A DNA stretch of 64,000 bases from the NCBI GenBank assembly GCA_046290435.1, contig JBKAGO010000066.1, positions 248,001-312,000 of the forward strand. Direction: 5' to 3'. The notes under the pieces are model-generated. The model ran no database searches, was not told where the DNA came from, and saw only the letters and a program-made list of their open reading frames with translations. The position numbers were made by a program, and so were the translations under genes. Every line of letters begins with the position of its first letter. Positions within the stretch are counted from its first letter, which is position 1. This document shows positions 8,802-18,022 of this stretch, in pieces. Origin of the DNA: CAVQUE01 sp046290435. GTDB lineage: Bacteria; Actinomycetota; Acidimicrobiia; Acidimicrobiales; UBA8592.

Positions 8802-9781
8802 GCGCTCCCCTGAACCACTGCTGGTACGCGGTCGCCGACGCCGAGTCGGTAGGCGAGGCACCTCTGGGCTTCGAGTTGCTCGACGTGCCCTACGTCGTGT
8901 GGCGCTCGAACGATCACGGCCTCACCGTGGTGCGGGACCGGTGCAGTCATCGAGAAGCCAAGCTGTCACTCGGCACCGTCGAGAACGGATGCCTTCGGTG
9001 CCCCTACCACGGGTGGACCTTCGAAGGCGACGGGCGCTGCGTGAGTATTCCGTCATCAGGGCTCCGAGCAGCCATCCCGCCCGTCGCCCATCTCCAGACC
9101 CTCTCTGTCGCCGAACACTATGGCCTCGTGTGGGTGTGTCCCGACGAGCCCCATCAGCCCGTGCCGTATCTGCACGTCGAGCACGATGCCAGCTTCACTC
9201 GACTGAACACGGTCACCGAGGTGTGGAACTGTTCCGTGACGCGCATGATCGACAACATGCTCGACGTCGCGCACTTTCCGTACACCCACGCGGGCACGTT
9301 CGGGCGCGAACAAGAACAAGTCGTGCCGACCTTCAGTCTCCGCCAGCTCGACGAGGTCTTTCATGGCTACGAGTACTCGGTCGTCGTCAACAACGAGGGT
9401 GATGCCAAGGCGATGTCCGGGGTCGGTGACGACGTCATCGGCCTCTCCATGTCAACGGGCTTCGCGCTGCCGTACTCGGTTCGGAGCACGATGTCGTATG
9501 AAAACGGCATCGAGCAGACGTTGTTCATGACGGCCGCGCCGATGAGCCGTGAGCGGAGCTACTTCTCCTTCGTCCTCTGGAGAAATGACGATGTCGCAAC
9601 GACGGGGCAGCAGATCGTCGACTTCGAGGTGGCGGTTGCCCGCGAAGATCGCGCCATGCTCGAAAATCTGTCGGGCGAATTGCCACTGGAACGCGGTGCA
9701 CTGGCCGACGTGCAGTCGGACAAGGCATCGCTCGAATGGAGGCGACAGTACGCTGCGTTCATCGGCGCCCAGGCGTCATGA
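8798..9781 (+). CDS. Rieske oxygenase (vanillate demethylase-like, type a)
   Basis: 327 aa from the GTG start. The Rieske [2Fe-2S] ligands are Cys49, His51, Cys68 and His71 (DRCSH and CPYHGW). The catalytic domain has IDNMLDVAHFPYTHAGTFG, giving the mononuclear-iron ligands His159 and His164 with bridging Asp156. Size and layout fit the oxygenase of vanillate O-demethylase or N-demethylase-like monooxygenases. GTG 8798 was chosen for its overlap with the leader stop; ATG 8768 is in frame but has no Shine-Dalgarno. It resembles the gene at 18023-19053 along its length (for example SDKASLEWRRQ here and ADKASVEWRRR there). No reductase is encoded nearby. Confidence 0.9.
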   Translation: MSAPLNHCWYAVADAESVGEAPLGFELLDVPYVVWRSNDHGLTVVRDRCSHREAKLSLGTVENGCLRCPYHGWTFEGDGRCVSIPSSGLRAAIPPVAHLQTLSVAEHYGLVWVCPDEPHQPVPYLHVEHDASFTRLNTVTEVWNCSVTRMIDNMLDVAHFPYTHAGTFGREQEQVVPTFSLRQLDEVFHGYEYSVVVNNEGDAKAMSGVGDDVIGLSMSTGFALPYSVRSTMSYENGIEQTLFMTAAPMSRERSYFSFVLWRNDDVATTGQQIVDFEVAVAREDRAMLENLSGELPLERGALADVQSDKASLEWRRQYAAFIGAQAS

Positions 9782-9801
9782 ACCAGATGTGGCCCCAGGG
9801 T

Positions 9802-11007
9802 CTAGGGTGCTGCCTCGGCAAGGTAACGGTCGACGAGCCACGTGTTGAACTGGGGCAGAACCGCCTCCTGCCATGAGTACCTTCCTTGGGGCGCGAACCG
9901 GGATGACATCCCGAGTTGCGTGGCGACATTGGTTGGCATGTCTTGTCGATTGAAGTTCGACACGCCTGCGATTGCCGCTTCCAAGGTCTCGCCGAAATCG
10001 GGCAGATCAATTGTCGACTGGGGAAATATGTACGCCATGCTCAGCGAGTGTGTGGTCGGTCCGGTCGGATCGACGCAGAACCAGAACGCCGAGTCCGCCT
10101 GAAATCCCATCAGAAGTGACGGCGCAATGAAGGCGAATACGATCTGTTGGCGGTCCTCCATGGTTGTTCCCGGTAGTGGAGGAAAGAGGGCCTTGAACGT
10201 CGGATTGAAGCCACCGTCAGGCTCTACCGTCCGGTTGAATCCGAACATTGCTCCGTCGCCGACCTCGTGGTCGGCGTACCACGCGCCCGACGAGGGAGCG
10301 AAGTCATGGATTCCCTTGTGGAGTCGACTGTTGTGGTACATCTCCATGAAGTTCTCGATCATGATCTTCCAGTTGAACGGAACGTCAGGGATCGTCACGG
10401 GGTCGACCGTCACGAGCGACGCCACGTCGTAGTTCGAGAGCGCTGCTTCGAGTTTCTCGAGGCGTGGCGAGAGCGGCGCTGCGCTGCGGTCGAGGTTGGC
10501 GAACACGAAGCCCTGCCAGATCTCGACGGCGAGTTCGGGCAAGCGCACCTCGGCCGGATCGAAGCCCGTGGTCTTCGCCATCTCGGGTGCACCAATGAGT
10601 CGCCCGTCCAAGTCGTAGACCCAGTAGTGGTAGGGGCATCGGAAGTTGCGGGTCGTGCCGGAGATCAGTACGGGGGAATCGAACAGGTCGTCGTCTGTGC
10701 GATCGGTCGAGGCGGTGATGCACATCGCTCGGTGCTGACAGACCGCGGACATCACCCGTATCGACCTGTCCTGGGTCCGGACGACGATCAGTGGCTCACC
10801 TGCGCGAATGACCGACAGGTAGTCGCCGGGCTCGGGAATCTGTTCCTGACGACCGACACACAGCCACTCGGACCCGAAGATGGCCTGCATCTCGAATCGG
10901 TGGAACTCGTCGTCGACGTATACCTCCGGCGGGAGGCCAATGGCATCTCGATACGTTCCTCGAGAGTGGACGAGCCGATCCGCAGAGATCGTGGAAGGTA
11001 AGACCAT
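9802..11007 (-). CDS. Rieske ring-hydroxylating oxygenase alpha-subunit-like protein (type b)
   Basis: 401 aa. Rieske ligands are Cys90, His92 (CQHRAM), Cys124 and His127 (CPYHYW). About 12-14 residues inserted between the two halves are missing from the paralogue at 11159. The catalytic region has NWKIMIENFMEMYHNSRLH, giving the two His iron ligands. It is related end to end to the 11159-12334 protein, with near-identical C-termini (SRFAPQGRYSWQE here, SRFAPRGRYSWQE there). It is transcribed alone, convergent with the Rieske gene at 8798. No beta subunit, ferredoxin or reductase gene is adjacent. The family hydroxylates or demethylates aromatic or quaternary-amine substrates. Confidence 0.9.
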   Translation of the reverse strand: MVLPSTISADRLVHSRGTYRDAIGLPPEVYVDDEFHRFEMQAIFGSEWLCVGRQEQIPEPGDYLSVIRAGEPLIVVRTQDRSIRVMSAVCQHRAMCITASTDRTDDDLFDSPVLISGTTRNFRCPYHYWVYDLDGRLIGAPEMAKTTGFDPAEVRLPELAVEIWQGFVFANLDRSAAPLSPRLEKLEAALSNYDVASLVTVDPVTIPDVPFNWKIMIENFMEMYHNSRLHKGIHDFAPSSGAWYADHEVGDGAMFGFNRTVEPDGGFNPTFKALFPPLPGTTMEDRQQIVFAFIAPSLLMGFQADSAFWFCVDPTGPTTHSLSMAYIFPQSTIDLPDFGETLEAAIAGVSNFNRQDMPTNVATQLGMSSRFAPQGRYSWQEAVLPQFNTWLVDRYLAEAAP

Positions 11008-11014
11008 CAGACCA
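10996..11014. promoter_or_regulatory. Putative FadR-type GntR operator overlapping a start codon
   Basis: Read on the minus strand this is TGGTCTGATGGTCTTACCT, two overlapping TGGT half-site arrays that include the ATG of the Rieske gene at 11007. It shares CTGATGGTCTTACC with the importer-operon site. Binding here would block both transcription and translation initiation. Confidence 0.5.
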
Positions 11015-11158
11015 GCCTAGTGCTGGAGGGAGTGCACCGTCCGAGGGCAGGCACCATGGGTGGCCTCTGGAAGATCAACGTACGATCGGGCCGAATCGGA
11101 CGCCGCCCGAAGGTCGAGCTTTCGAAAACGCCGGCTGTGCCGACTGTCGTGTCGGCGA

Positions 11159-12334
11159 TCAACCCGCGTTCGCGGCGGCGCGGTAGCGTTGCACGAGCCA
11201 GCGGTTGAACTGGATGTGGCTCTCTTCCTGCCAGGAGTAGCGACCCCGGGGAGCGAAGCGCGACCGCAGGCCGCGCTGGACCTTGGTGGTGGCGTCCTGG
11301 TCCTGGCGGACGAACACCTGCACCCCGGCATCGGAGAGCGTCATCTTCTCCTCGAAGAGCGGATCCTCGAGTGCGATCGGGTGGAAGATGTAGCCGATCT
11401 CGACGTCGATGGTCTCGGGCCCGGTGGGTCGCACAAGGAAGAAGAAGCACTGGTCCGGGGCGGTGCCGAAGCACAGCGTCGGCGGCATGAGCGCGAACGT
11501 CGACCGGCTGCGCTCCTCCTCGGTCAGATCGGGGAACACCGGCATGATCACCCGGTGCGTGGCATTGAAGCCGCCGTCGATGTGGGTGTAGCCGGCGGTG
11601 CGGAAGATGACGTTGGAGTCGTCGCTCCACGGCACCGGGAACGCCGACATGTTGGACGGGCAGAAGTCCTGCACGTACTGGTGCAGCCGGTTGGCGTGGT
11701 AGCCGTCGTTGAAGTTCTCGAACATGACCTTCCAGTTCCAGGGCATGTTCTCGAGCGTGAACGTGCCCGGGCACACGGCGTTGGCCAGGTCGTAGTTGCC
11801 GAGCAGCGGCTCGTAGCGCGACAGCGTCGGCGCCAGGGGAGCGGCGTCGGCGTCGAAGTTGACGAACACGAAGCCCTGCCACTCCTCGACGGCCAGACGC
11901 GGCAGGCCCCAGTCGGCTTTGTCGAAGTCCTCGGTGCGCTCCATGGCGGGCGCCCCCAGCAGGCGGCCGTCGAGGCCGTAGATCCAATGGTGGTAAGGGC
12001 ACTTGAAGGTCGTGTTGTTGCCCTGACCCTCACAGACCGCCATGGCCCGGTGCTGACACACCGCGGACATGGCGACCACGTCGCCGCCCTTGTCGCGGGC
12101 GACGATGATGGGCTCGTCGCAGATCGTGACGGTGAACCAGTCGCCCGCTTCGGGGATGCGCTCGGCGCGCCCGACACAGCACCACTCCTTCATGAACACC
12201 GCCTCCTTCTCGAAGGCGAGGGCCTCGGGCGAGGTGTAGAGCGACGCGGGCAGGGTCACCGCTTTGGAGACATCGGCGATCGACGCGTCGAGGTCGACCA
12301 GGAAGTCGGGGCCGAAGAGATCTGTGCTGGTCAT
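11159..12334 (-). CDS. Rieske ring-hydroxylating oxygenase alpha-subunit-like protein (type b)
   Basis: 391 aa. Rieske ligands are Cys93, His95 (CQHRAM), Cys112 and His115 (CPYHHW). The iron-binding stretch reads NWKVMFENFNDGYHANRLHQ. It is the paralogue of the 9802-11007 protein, without that protein's interdomain insertion. Its ATG overlaps the acyl-CoA ligase stop by 4 bases (ATGA). It is the last gene of the six-gene operon running 19053 to 11159. As no beta subunit is present it is probably a homo-oligomeric oxygenase. The electron donor must come from outside the window. Confidence 0.92.
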   Translation of the reverse strand: MTSTDLFGPDFLVDLDASIADVSKAVTLPASLYTSPEALAFEKEAVFMKEWCCVGRAERIPEAGDWFTVTICDEPIIVARDKGGDVVAMSAVCQHRAMAVCEGQGNNTTFKCPYHHWIYGLDGRLLGAPAMERTEDFDKADWGLPRLAVEEWQGFVFVNFDADAAPLAPTLSRYEPLLGNYDLANAVCPGTFTLENMPWNWKVMFENFNDGYHANRLHQYVQDFCPSNMSAFPVPWSDDSNVIFRTAGYTHIDGGFNATHRVIMPVFPDLTEEERSRSTFALMPPTLCFGTAPDQCFFFLVRPTGPETIDVEIGYIFHPIALEDPLFEEKMTLSDAGVQVFVRQDQDATTKVQRGLRSRFAPRGRYSWQEESHIQFNRWLVQRYRAAANAG

Positions 12335-13851
12335 GAGGCGTCCTCCTGGAGGATGAACTTGCGGATCTTGCCGACCGAGGTGCGGGGCAACTCGTCGAGG
12401 AACGTGAAGTCCCGGGGGCGCTTGGCCTTCGAGAGCCGATCTTCGCACCACGCGGTCAACTCGTCGATGGTCGGCGGCTGCGCCGGGTCTGCGGGCACGA
12501 CATAGGCGACGGGCACCTCGTCGCGCACCGGGTCGGGCGCGCCGACCACCGAGGCCTCGAGCACGGCGGGGTGCGCCGTCAGGACGGCTTCGACCTCGAC
12601 GGTCGAGACGTTCTCGCCGGCCACCTTCAACACGTCCGAGCGCCGGCCGTCGAAACGGAACCGGCCGTCGGCGTCGCGACTGGCCCGGTCGCCGGTTCGG
12701 AACCAGCCGTCGCGGAAGCTCGCCTCGGTCGTGGCGGGGTCGTCGAGGTAGCCGGCGAACAACGTGATGCCCGGCTCGCCCCCGACGACGATCTCGCCGA
12801 CCTCGTTGGGCGCGGCGGACCGGCCGTCTGCGTCGTGGATCTCGACCGAACAGCCCGGCGTGACGTAGCCCATCGTGTCGTGGCGGGGATCGGCGGCCTC
12901 GTCGGTGAGCACGGCGGGGATGGTCTCGGTCATGCCGTAGAGCTGACGGGGACGGCACCCGAACCAGTCGGCGATGGTGGCGTACTGATCCTCTGCGAGG
13001 TTCTGCGCGAACCAGCAATGGCGCAACGTGAGGCCGTCGGCCGGGCCGCCGCGGGCGAGGATCATCCGCATCGGGGCGGCGAACAGGCTGGCGTGGGTCG
13101 CCCGGTGGCGAGCCGCCTGGGGCAGGAAGCCGCTTGCCGAGAAGGTGTGCATCAACGCGACGCTCGCGCCGACGGCGATGGCCGACGCGAACGAGTAGTA
13201 CTGCGCGTTCGCATGGAACAGCGGCAGCACCACGAGCTGGCGGTCGTCTGGGCCGAGATCGGCCGCTGCGGCCATGGTCGTCCCGGCGAACGCGTAGTTG
13301 GCCTGGGTGATCTCGACGCCCTTCGGGCGCCCGGTGGTGCCCGAGGTGAACATGACCGCGGCCCGGTCGGTGGGTCGGGGGTCGGCCCAGTCGGCCCACT
13401 CGCGCTCGGGCAGCCATGGGAGGTCGATGTCGGCCTCGTCGACCTCGATCACCGCGAGGCCCGGTGGCGCCGCCCCCCGATAGGGCTCGGCGCGTGCCGC
13501 AGCGCAGAAGCCGACCACCGGTGCGGTCCGCGTGATGTGGTCGGCGAGCTCGGCCTCGGTGGCCATCGGATCCGAGGGCACGATCCAGGCGCCCATCCGG
13601 TTGGCCGCCAGCCACACCGCCACGAACGTGGGGGAGTTGGTCAGGGCGAGGTGGACGCAGCTGCCCTCGCCGACGCCGTGGTCGCACAGCAACGACGCGG
13701 TGCGGCCGACCACACGGTCGAAATCGCCGTAGGTCCATTCGGCGACGTGGCCGTCGGGACCCTCGAAGATCAGGAACGTCTCGGCAGCGCGCGCGGCAAC
13801 GCTGTGTGCCCACTGATGGGCGAACGTGTCGGTGCGGGCCGAGGCGTCCAT
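12331..13851 (-). CDS. Acyl-CoA synthetase / AMP-dependent ligase
   Basis: 506 aa ANL-superfamily enzyme. The P-loop-like motif FTSGTTGRPKG is at ~168-178, followed by YGMTET, the WFRTGDRASRDADGRFRFDGR hinge motif and a C-terminal catalytic Lys in RTSVGKIRKF. It joins a carboxylate to CoA through an acyl-adenylate. The start MDASART lies 1 base after the HyuB stop; an in-frame extension of 18 codons inside HyuB was rejected. The downstream Rieske gene overlaps by 4 bases. In this operon it may activate an acid released by ring opening, which is inference. Confidence 0.92.
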   Translation of the reverse strand: MDASARTDTFAHQWAHSVAARAAETFLIFEGPDGHVAEWTYGDFDRVVGRTASLLCDHGVGEGSCVHLALTNSPTFVAVWLAANRMGAWIVPSDPMATEAELADHITRTAPVVGFCAAARAEPYRGAAPPGLAVIEVDEADIDLPWLPEREWADWADPRPTDRAAVMFTSGTTGRPKGVEITQANYAFAGTTMAAAADLGPDDRQLVVLPLFHANAQYYSFASAIAVGASVALMHTFSASGFLPQAARHRATHASLFAAPMRMILARGGPADGLTLRHCWFAQNLAEDQYATIADWFGCRPRQLYGMTETIPAVLTDEAADPRHDTMGYVTPGCSVEIHDADGRSAAPNEVGEIVVGGEPGITLFAGYLDDPATTEASFRDGWFRTGDRASRDADGRFRFDGRRSDVLKVAGENVSTVEVEAVLTAHPAVLEASVVGAPDPVRDEVPVAYVVPADPAQPPTIDELTAWCEDRLSKAKRPRDFTFLDELPRTSVGKIRKFILQEDAS

Positions 13852-13852
13852 G

Positions 13853-15463
13853 TCAGCTGCTGTCGCCGTTCGAACCGTTGGTGGCGGCGCCGTAGCCGCC
13901 GCCACCGGGGAGCTCGAGGGTCACGACGTCGGCGGGGGTGAGCGTGATGCGGGCCTGGGTGGTGACCGCTTCGCCGTTGACCTTGAACGAGCCCGCGGCG
14001 CCGGCCTCGCCGCCGAAGATGCCCTCGGGCGCGTGCGCGAGGCGCGACGTGACCGCGTTGAGCTGCCACGGGCGGCTGGTGTCGACGCTGAACTCGATGG
14101 TCTGGCCCAGGCCGCCGGTCTGGGCGCCGGGGCCCCCGGAGTCGTTGCGCAGCGCCTTGCGGCTGAACCGGATGGGCGCCGACGCCTCGACCACCTCGAT
14201 GGGCACGGCGGCCACACCGGTGGGGTAGGAGCAGGCGTTCAGTCCGGACTTCGTCGCCCGGGCTCCCACGCCGCCGGCGTAGGTGAACATCGCGGTGATG
14301 AAGGGGCTGCCGTCGTCGTGGTTGCCGCTGACCTGCATGGTCCACACGGCGCCCGAGCCCTCGGCCATGGCCTGGTCGGGCCGGATCTGGGCCAGGGCCT
14401 TGAGCAGTGCGTTGGGCAGGAACATCCCCACGACGTGGCGGGCCGTGCACGGCTGGGGGGACACGGCGTTCACGATCGATCCCTCGGGGGCGATCATCTC
14501 GATGGGCGCCAGGCTGCCGTGGTTGTTGGGGATGTCGGGATTGAGGACCGAGCGCACCGTGAAGGTGGTGTAGGCGTGGGTGTAGTTGCGCACCACGTTG
14601 ATGCCCCACGGGCTGGCCTCGGAGCTGCCGGTGTAGTCGACCAGGATCGACCCGGCCTCGGGGTCGACGGTGATGGCGCACACGATGTCGATGATCGAGC
14701 CGTCGGCCAGGTCGAGCACCGCCGAGGCCTCGTAGCGGCCCGCCGGGAGCTCGGCGATGCTGGCCCGGGTGGCCGCCTCGGAGCGGCTGATGATCTCGTC
14801 GGCGAGATCCTCGATGTCGTCGAGGCCGTGGCTGTCGCACAGCCGCTGCAGACGTTGGGCGCCGATCTCACCCGATGCCATCTGCGCGTGGAGGTCGCCC
14901 GCCATGTGGTCGGGCTGGCGCACGTTGGACAGGATGAACTTCCACACGTCGTCGTTGCGCTGCGCGATGCCGTCGGCATCGCCCTTCATCAGCTTGCAGA
15001 TCGGGATCCACAGGCCTTCCTCGAACACGTCGCGCCCGCCCGCGCCGATGCCGTAGCCGCCGACGTCGGTGTGGTGGATGGTCGACCCGAAGAACGCGAT
15101 GACCTGCCCGTTGCGCCACACCGGCACCAACACGGTGACGTCGAGGAGCTGACCGGCCGTCTTGTACGGGTCGTTGGTGACGATGATGTCGCCGGGCACC
15201 AACGAGTCGGGTGGGTACTCGTCCAAGATGTTGACCGCGGCCATGGCGAGGGAGTTGATGTGGCCAGGCGTGCCGGTGACGGCCTGGGCCACCATGCGGC
15301 CGCGCCGGTCGAACACGGCGTTGGCGAGGTCGCCGGCCTCGCGCACGATCGGGCTGAACGCCGACCGCTGCAGGGCCTTGGCCTGTTCGTTGACCGTCGA
15401 GATCAACGACTGCCAGAGGATCTCCAGCTCGATCGGATCGAAGGTGGTGCTCACGGTGCTCAT
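13853..15463 (-). CDS. hyuB: Hydantoinase B / oxoprolinase family beta subunit
   Basis: 536 aa, the usual length of HyuB. Recognisable parts are PIELEILWQSLISTVNEQAKALQRSAFSPIVREAGDLA-type N-terminal sequence, PGDIIVTNDPY, FFGSTIHHTDVGG and a Gly-rich C-terminus (LELPGGGGYG). HyuB pairs with HyuA to open cyclic amides such as hydantoins or 5-oxoproline with ATP, or to carboxylate ketones (acetone carboxylase kin). It is 10 bases after hyuA and 1 base before the ligase. The true ring substrate is not shown by the sequence. Confidence 0.93.
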   Translation of the reverse strand: MSTVSTTFDPIELEILWQSLISTVNEQAKALQRSAFSPIVREAGDLANAVFDRRGRMVAQAVTGTPGHINSLAMAAVNILDEYPPDSLVPGDIIVTNDPYKTAGQLLDVTVLVPVWRNGQVIAFFGSTIHHTDVGGYGIGAGGRDVFEEGLWIPICKLMKGDADGIAQRNDDVWKFILSNVRQPDHMAGDLHAQMASGEIGAQRLQRLCDSHGLDDIEDLADEIISRSEAATRASIAELPAGRYEASAVLDLADGSIIDIVCAITVDPEAGSILVDYTGSSEASPWGINVVRNYTHAYTTFTVRSVLNPDIPNNHGSLAPIEMIAPEGSIVNAVSPQPCTARHVVGMFLPNALLKALAQIRPDQAMAEGSGAVWTMQVSGNHDDGSPFITAMFTYAGGVGARATKSGLNACSYPTGVAAVPIEVVEASAPIRFSRKALRNDSGGPGAQTGGLGQTIEFSVDTSRPWQLNAVTSRLAHAPEGIFGGEAGAAGSFKVNGEAVTTQARITLTPADVVTLELPGGGGYGAATNGSNGDSS

Positions 15464-15473
15464 CGGTTGGACC

Positions 15474-17558
15474 TCATTGCGTGCTCCTCGTGGCGACCAG
15501 GCTGCCGTCGGTTGCGACCTCGACCGTCCAGCCCGGGCGGATGACGGCGGTGGTCTCTCGTTCCTCGACGACGGCGGGGCCGACGAACGTGGCGCCGGCG
15601 CCCAGTCGGTCGCGCTTGTACACCGGGGCCTCGACGGGCTCCATCGCCCGGCCGAAGACCATCAGGCGGTGACCGACGGGTTCGGTGCCGGTGCCTGCCG
15701 GCACGGGATCGGGTTCGACGGTGTCGACGTCGGCGAACGCCGACAGGCGCCAGGTGACGGCCTCGATGGCGACGTCGGGGATGGTGAGGCCGTAGATGCG
15801 ACGGTACTCGCCCTCGAAGACCTCGCGGACCGCGGCGTCGTCGGCGGGCCAGGTGTCACCCTCGCCGACCCAGATGGTGATCTCGTTGCCCTGGCCGGCG
15901 TAGCGGGCGTCGATGCCGTAGCGGAACACCACGCGCTCCGCGGGCACGCCTGCGGCGGCCAGGACCCGACGGCCCTCGGTACGGAGCTCGTCGAGCAGCG
16001 CGTCGCGTTCGGCCGGGTCGATGGCGTCGAGGCGGCGCGGCATCGAGCGTCCCAGATCGATGCGCACCGGCGACACCAGCGTCCCGAACGCCGACAGCAC
16101 GCTGGCGTTGACCGGGAAGATCACCTGCGGGGACTCCAGCAGCTCGGCCACACCACAGGCGTGCACGGGACCGGCACCGCCGAACGCCAGCAGGGACACC
16201 CCGCGCAGGTCGATGCCCTGCTCGACCGCGTGCATGCGTGCTGCCGCGGCCATGTTCTGGTTGACGATCTCGTGGATGCCCGCTGCGGCATCGACGGCGG
16301 ACAGGTCCAGTTCGTCGCCGAGACGCCCCGTGGCCGCTGCGGCCAGGTCGGCATCGAGGGGCATGTCGCCGCCGAGGAACGCCGCCGGGTCCAACAGGCC
16401 CAGCACGACGTCGGCGTCGGTGACCGCCGGTTCGGTGCCGCCGCGGCCGTAGCTGGCGGGACCGGGATCGGCGCCGGCGGATTCAGGGCCCACCTTGAGG
16501 AGGCCGAACTGGTCGAGGTGCGCGAGCGAGCCGCCGCCGGCGCCGATCTCGACGAGATCGACCGACGGGACCGACACGGGGAACCCCGACCCCTTCTTGA
16601 AGCGGTAGACGCGGGCGACCTCGAAGGTGTTGGTGAGGTCGGGCTCGCCGTGTTCGATGAGGCAGGCCTTGGCGGTGGTGCCGCCCATGTCGAAGCACAA
16701 CAGCCGGTCGGTGCCCATGCGTGTGGCGAACCAGCGCCCCGCGAGCGCGCCCGCTGCGGGCCCGGACTCGACCAGGCGGATCGGCGCCGCTGCGGCATCG
16801 TCGGCGGAGACGACGCCGCCGTTGGAGAGCATCATCAGGACCGAGCCGCCGAAGCCCTCGGCCGACAACCACTTCTGCAGCTCGTCGAGGTACGGCCCGA
16901 TGACCGGCATCGTGGCCGCATTGCAGGCCGCGGTGATCATGCGCGGGTACTCGCGGATCTGGGGTGAGATCTCCGACGAGACACACACCGGGACACCCAG
17001 CTCGGCGCGCAGGTGCGTGGCGATGCGCTGTTCGTTGGCGCCGTTGACGTAGGCGTTGAGCAGGCACACGGCGACCGACTCGACGTCGGCAGCGGCCAAC
17101 TCCGCGGTCAGCGCAGCGAGCGCTTCTTCGGTGGGCTCGCGCAGCACGACGCCCTCGGCGCCGACACGCTCGTCGATCTCGAACGTCCGGTCGCGCGGGA
17201 TGGGCGGTGCCGGGAACTCGATCTGGAGGTCGTACATGTCGTAGCGGTGCTCGTCGCGGATGAGCAGCGTGTCGCCGAACCCGGTGGTGGTCACCAGCCC
17301 GGCGCGGCCGGTCTTGCCCTCGATGAGGGCGTTGGTGATGAGCGTGGTGGCGTGCACGATCGGGGCGGTGATGTCGGCAGGAGCGACACCGGCCTTGGCG
17401 AGCAGCTGGGTGACACCGGTGCGCACACCGTCCAGAGGCGCCGACGGTGTGGTGAGGGTCTTGTCGACCACCACACGGCCCGACGCCGCGTCGAGGAGCA
17501 CCACATCGGTGAAGGTGCCGCCGATGTCGACCGCGAGGCGCCAGTCGTGGGTGGTCAC
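15474..17558 (-). CDS. hyuA: Hydantoinase A / oxoprolinase family alpha subunit
   Basis: 694 aa ASKHA-fold ATPase subunit. The phosphate-binding DIGGTFTDVVL is at ~11-21, and a second nucleotide loop appears in CFDMGGTTAKACLIEHG, with EIGAGGGSLAHLD and LLAFGGAGPVHACG. All are hallmarks of HyuA. The GTG start is only 1 base from the cupin TGA and gives a protein starting right at the nucleotide-binding strand, as usual. HyuA with HyuB would perform ATP-dependent lactam or imide hydrolysis in the cytoplasm. Confidence 0.94.
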   Translation of the reverse strand: MTTHDWRLAVDIGGTFTDVVLLDAASGRVVVDKTLTTPSAPLDGVRTGVTQLLAKAGVAPADITAPIVHATTLITNALIEGKTGRAGLVTTTGFGDTLLIRDEHRYDMYDLQIEFPAPPIPRDRTFEIDERVGAEGVVLREPTEEALAALTAELAAADVESVAVCLLNAYVNGANEQRIATHLRAELGVPVCVSSEISPQIREYPRMITAACNAATMPVIGPYLDELQKWLSAEGFGGSVLMMLSNGGVVSADDAAAAPIRLVESGPAAGALAGRWFATRMGTDRLLCFDMGGTTAKACLIEHGEPDLTNTFEVARVYRFKKGSGFPVSVPSVDLVEIGAGGGSLAHLDQFGLLKVGPESAGADPGPASYGRGGTEPAVTDADVVLGLLDPAAFLGGDMPLDADLAAAATGRLGDELDLSAVDAAAGIHEIVNQNMAAAARMHAVEQGIDLRGVSLLAFGGAGPVHACGVAELLESPQVIFPVNASVLSAFGTLVSPVRIDLGRSMPRRLDAIDPAERDALLDELRTEGRRVLAAAGVPAERVVFRYGIDARYAGQGNEITIWVGEGDTWPADDAAVREVFEGEYRRIYGLTIPDVAIEAVTWRLSAFADVDTVEPDPVPAGTGTEPVGHRLMVFGRAMEPVEAPVYKRDRLGAGATFVGPAVVEERETTAVIRPGWTVEVATDGSLVATRSTQ

Positions 17559-17559
17559 C

Positions 17560-17964
17560 TCAGCCCTCCCGCAGGTCGTCGCGAGGCGGCGCGAACACGT
17601 CGAGGATCCAGCACTCGCCGAACTCGTCGTCGCCCATGAAGACGCTGTCGCCGTGGAACACGCCCTTGGGGGCCAGGTAGGCCTCGTAGTCGGCGAGCAC
17701 CATGCGTTCGGGGGTCTCGACGTCGGGGTCGATGCGGAAGTCGAGCTTGCCCCGAACCACGATGCCCAGCTGTTCGTGCTCGTCGTGCTTGTGCATGAAC
17801 GAGCCGGTGGCCCCGCCCTCGATCCTCCAGAAGCACAGCTGGAGGTTCTCGCCGGTGATGACACGCCGCCGGAAGCCCGGCCGGTCGGTCTCGACGAAGG
17901 CGTCGTCGTCGAAGAAGTAGCAGTAGCTGTTGGCCAGGTTCACCGGGGCGGTCTCGTTCGTCAC
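17560..17964 (-). CDS. Cupin-domain protein
   Basis: 134 aa single-domain cupin. The first cupin motif is seen in FMHKHDEHEQLGIVVRGKLDFRI (His, His, Glu metal ligands). The second appears around APKGVFHGD, with the last His. It sits between the frameshifted Rieske gene (58 bases upstream) and hyuA (1 base downstream). Small cupins next to oxygenases can be isomerases, dioxygenases or ligand sensors; none can be preferred from sequence. Confidence 0.8.
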   Translation of the reverse strand: MTNETAPVNLANSYCYFFDDDAFVETDRPGFRRRVITGENLQLCFWRIEGGATGSFMHKHDEHEQLGIVVRGKLDFRIDPDVETPERMVLADYEAYLAPKGVFHGDSVFMGDDEFGECWILDVFAPPRDDLREG

Positions 17965-18022
17965 AGGTCGTGCTCCATGGGGGTGTGTGCTCCGTCGATG
18001 GCTGGGGGTTCGGGGAAGCGGC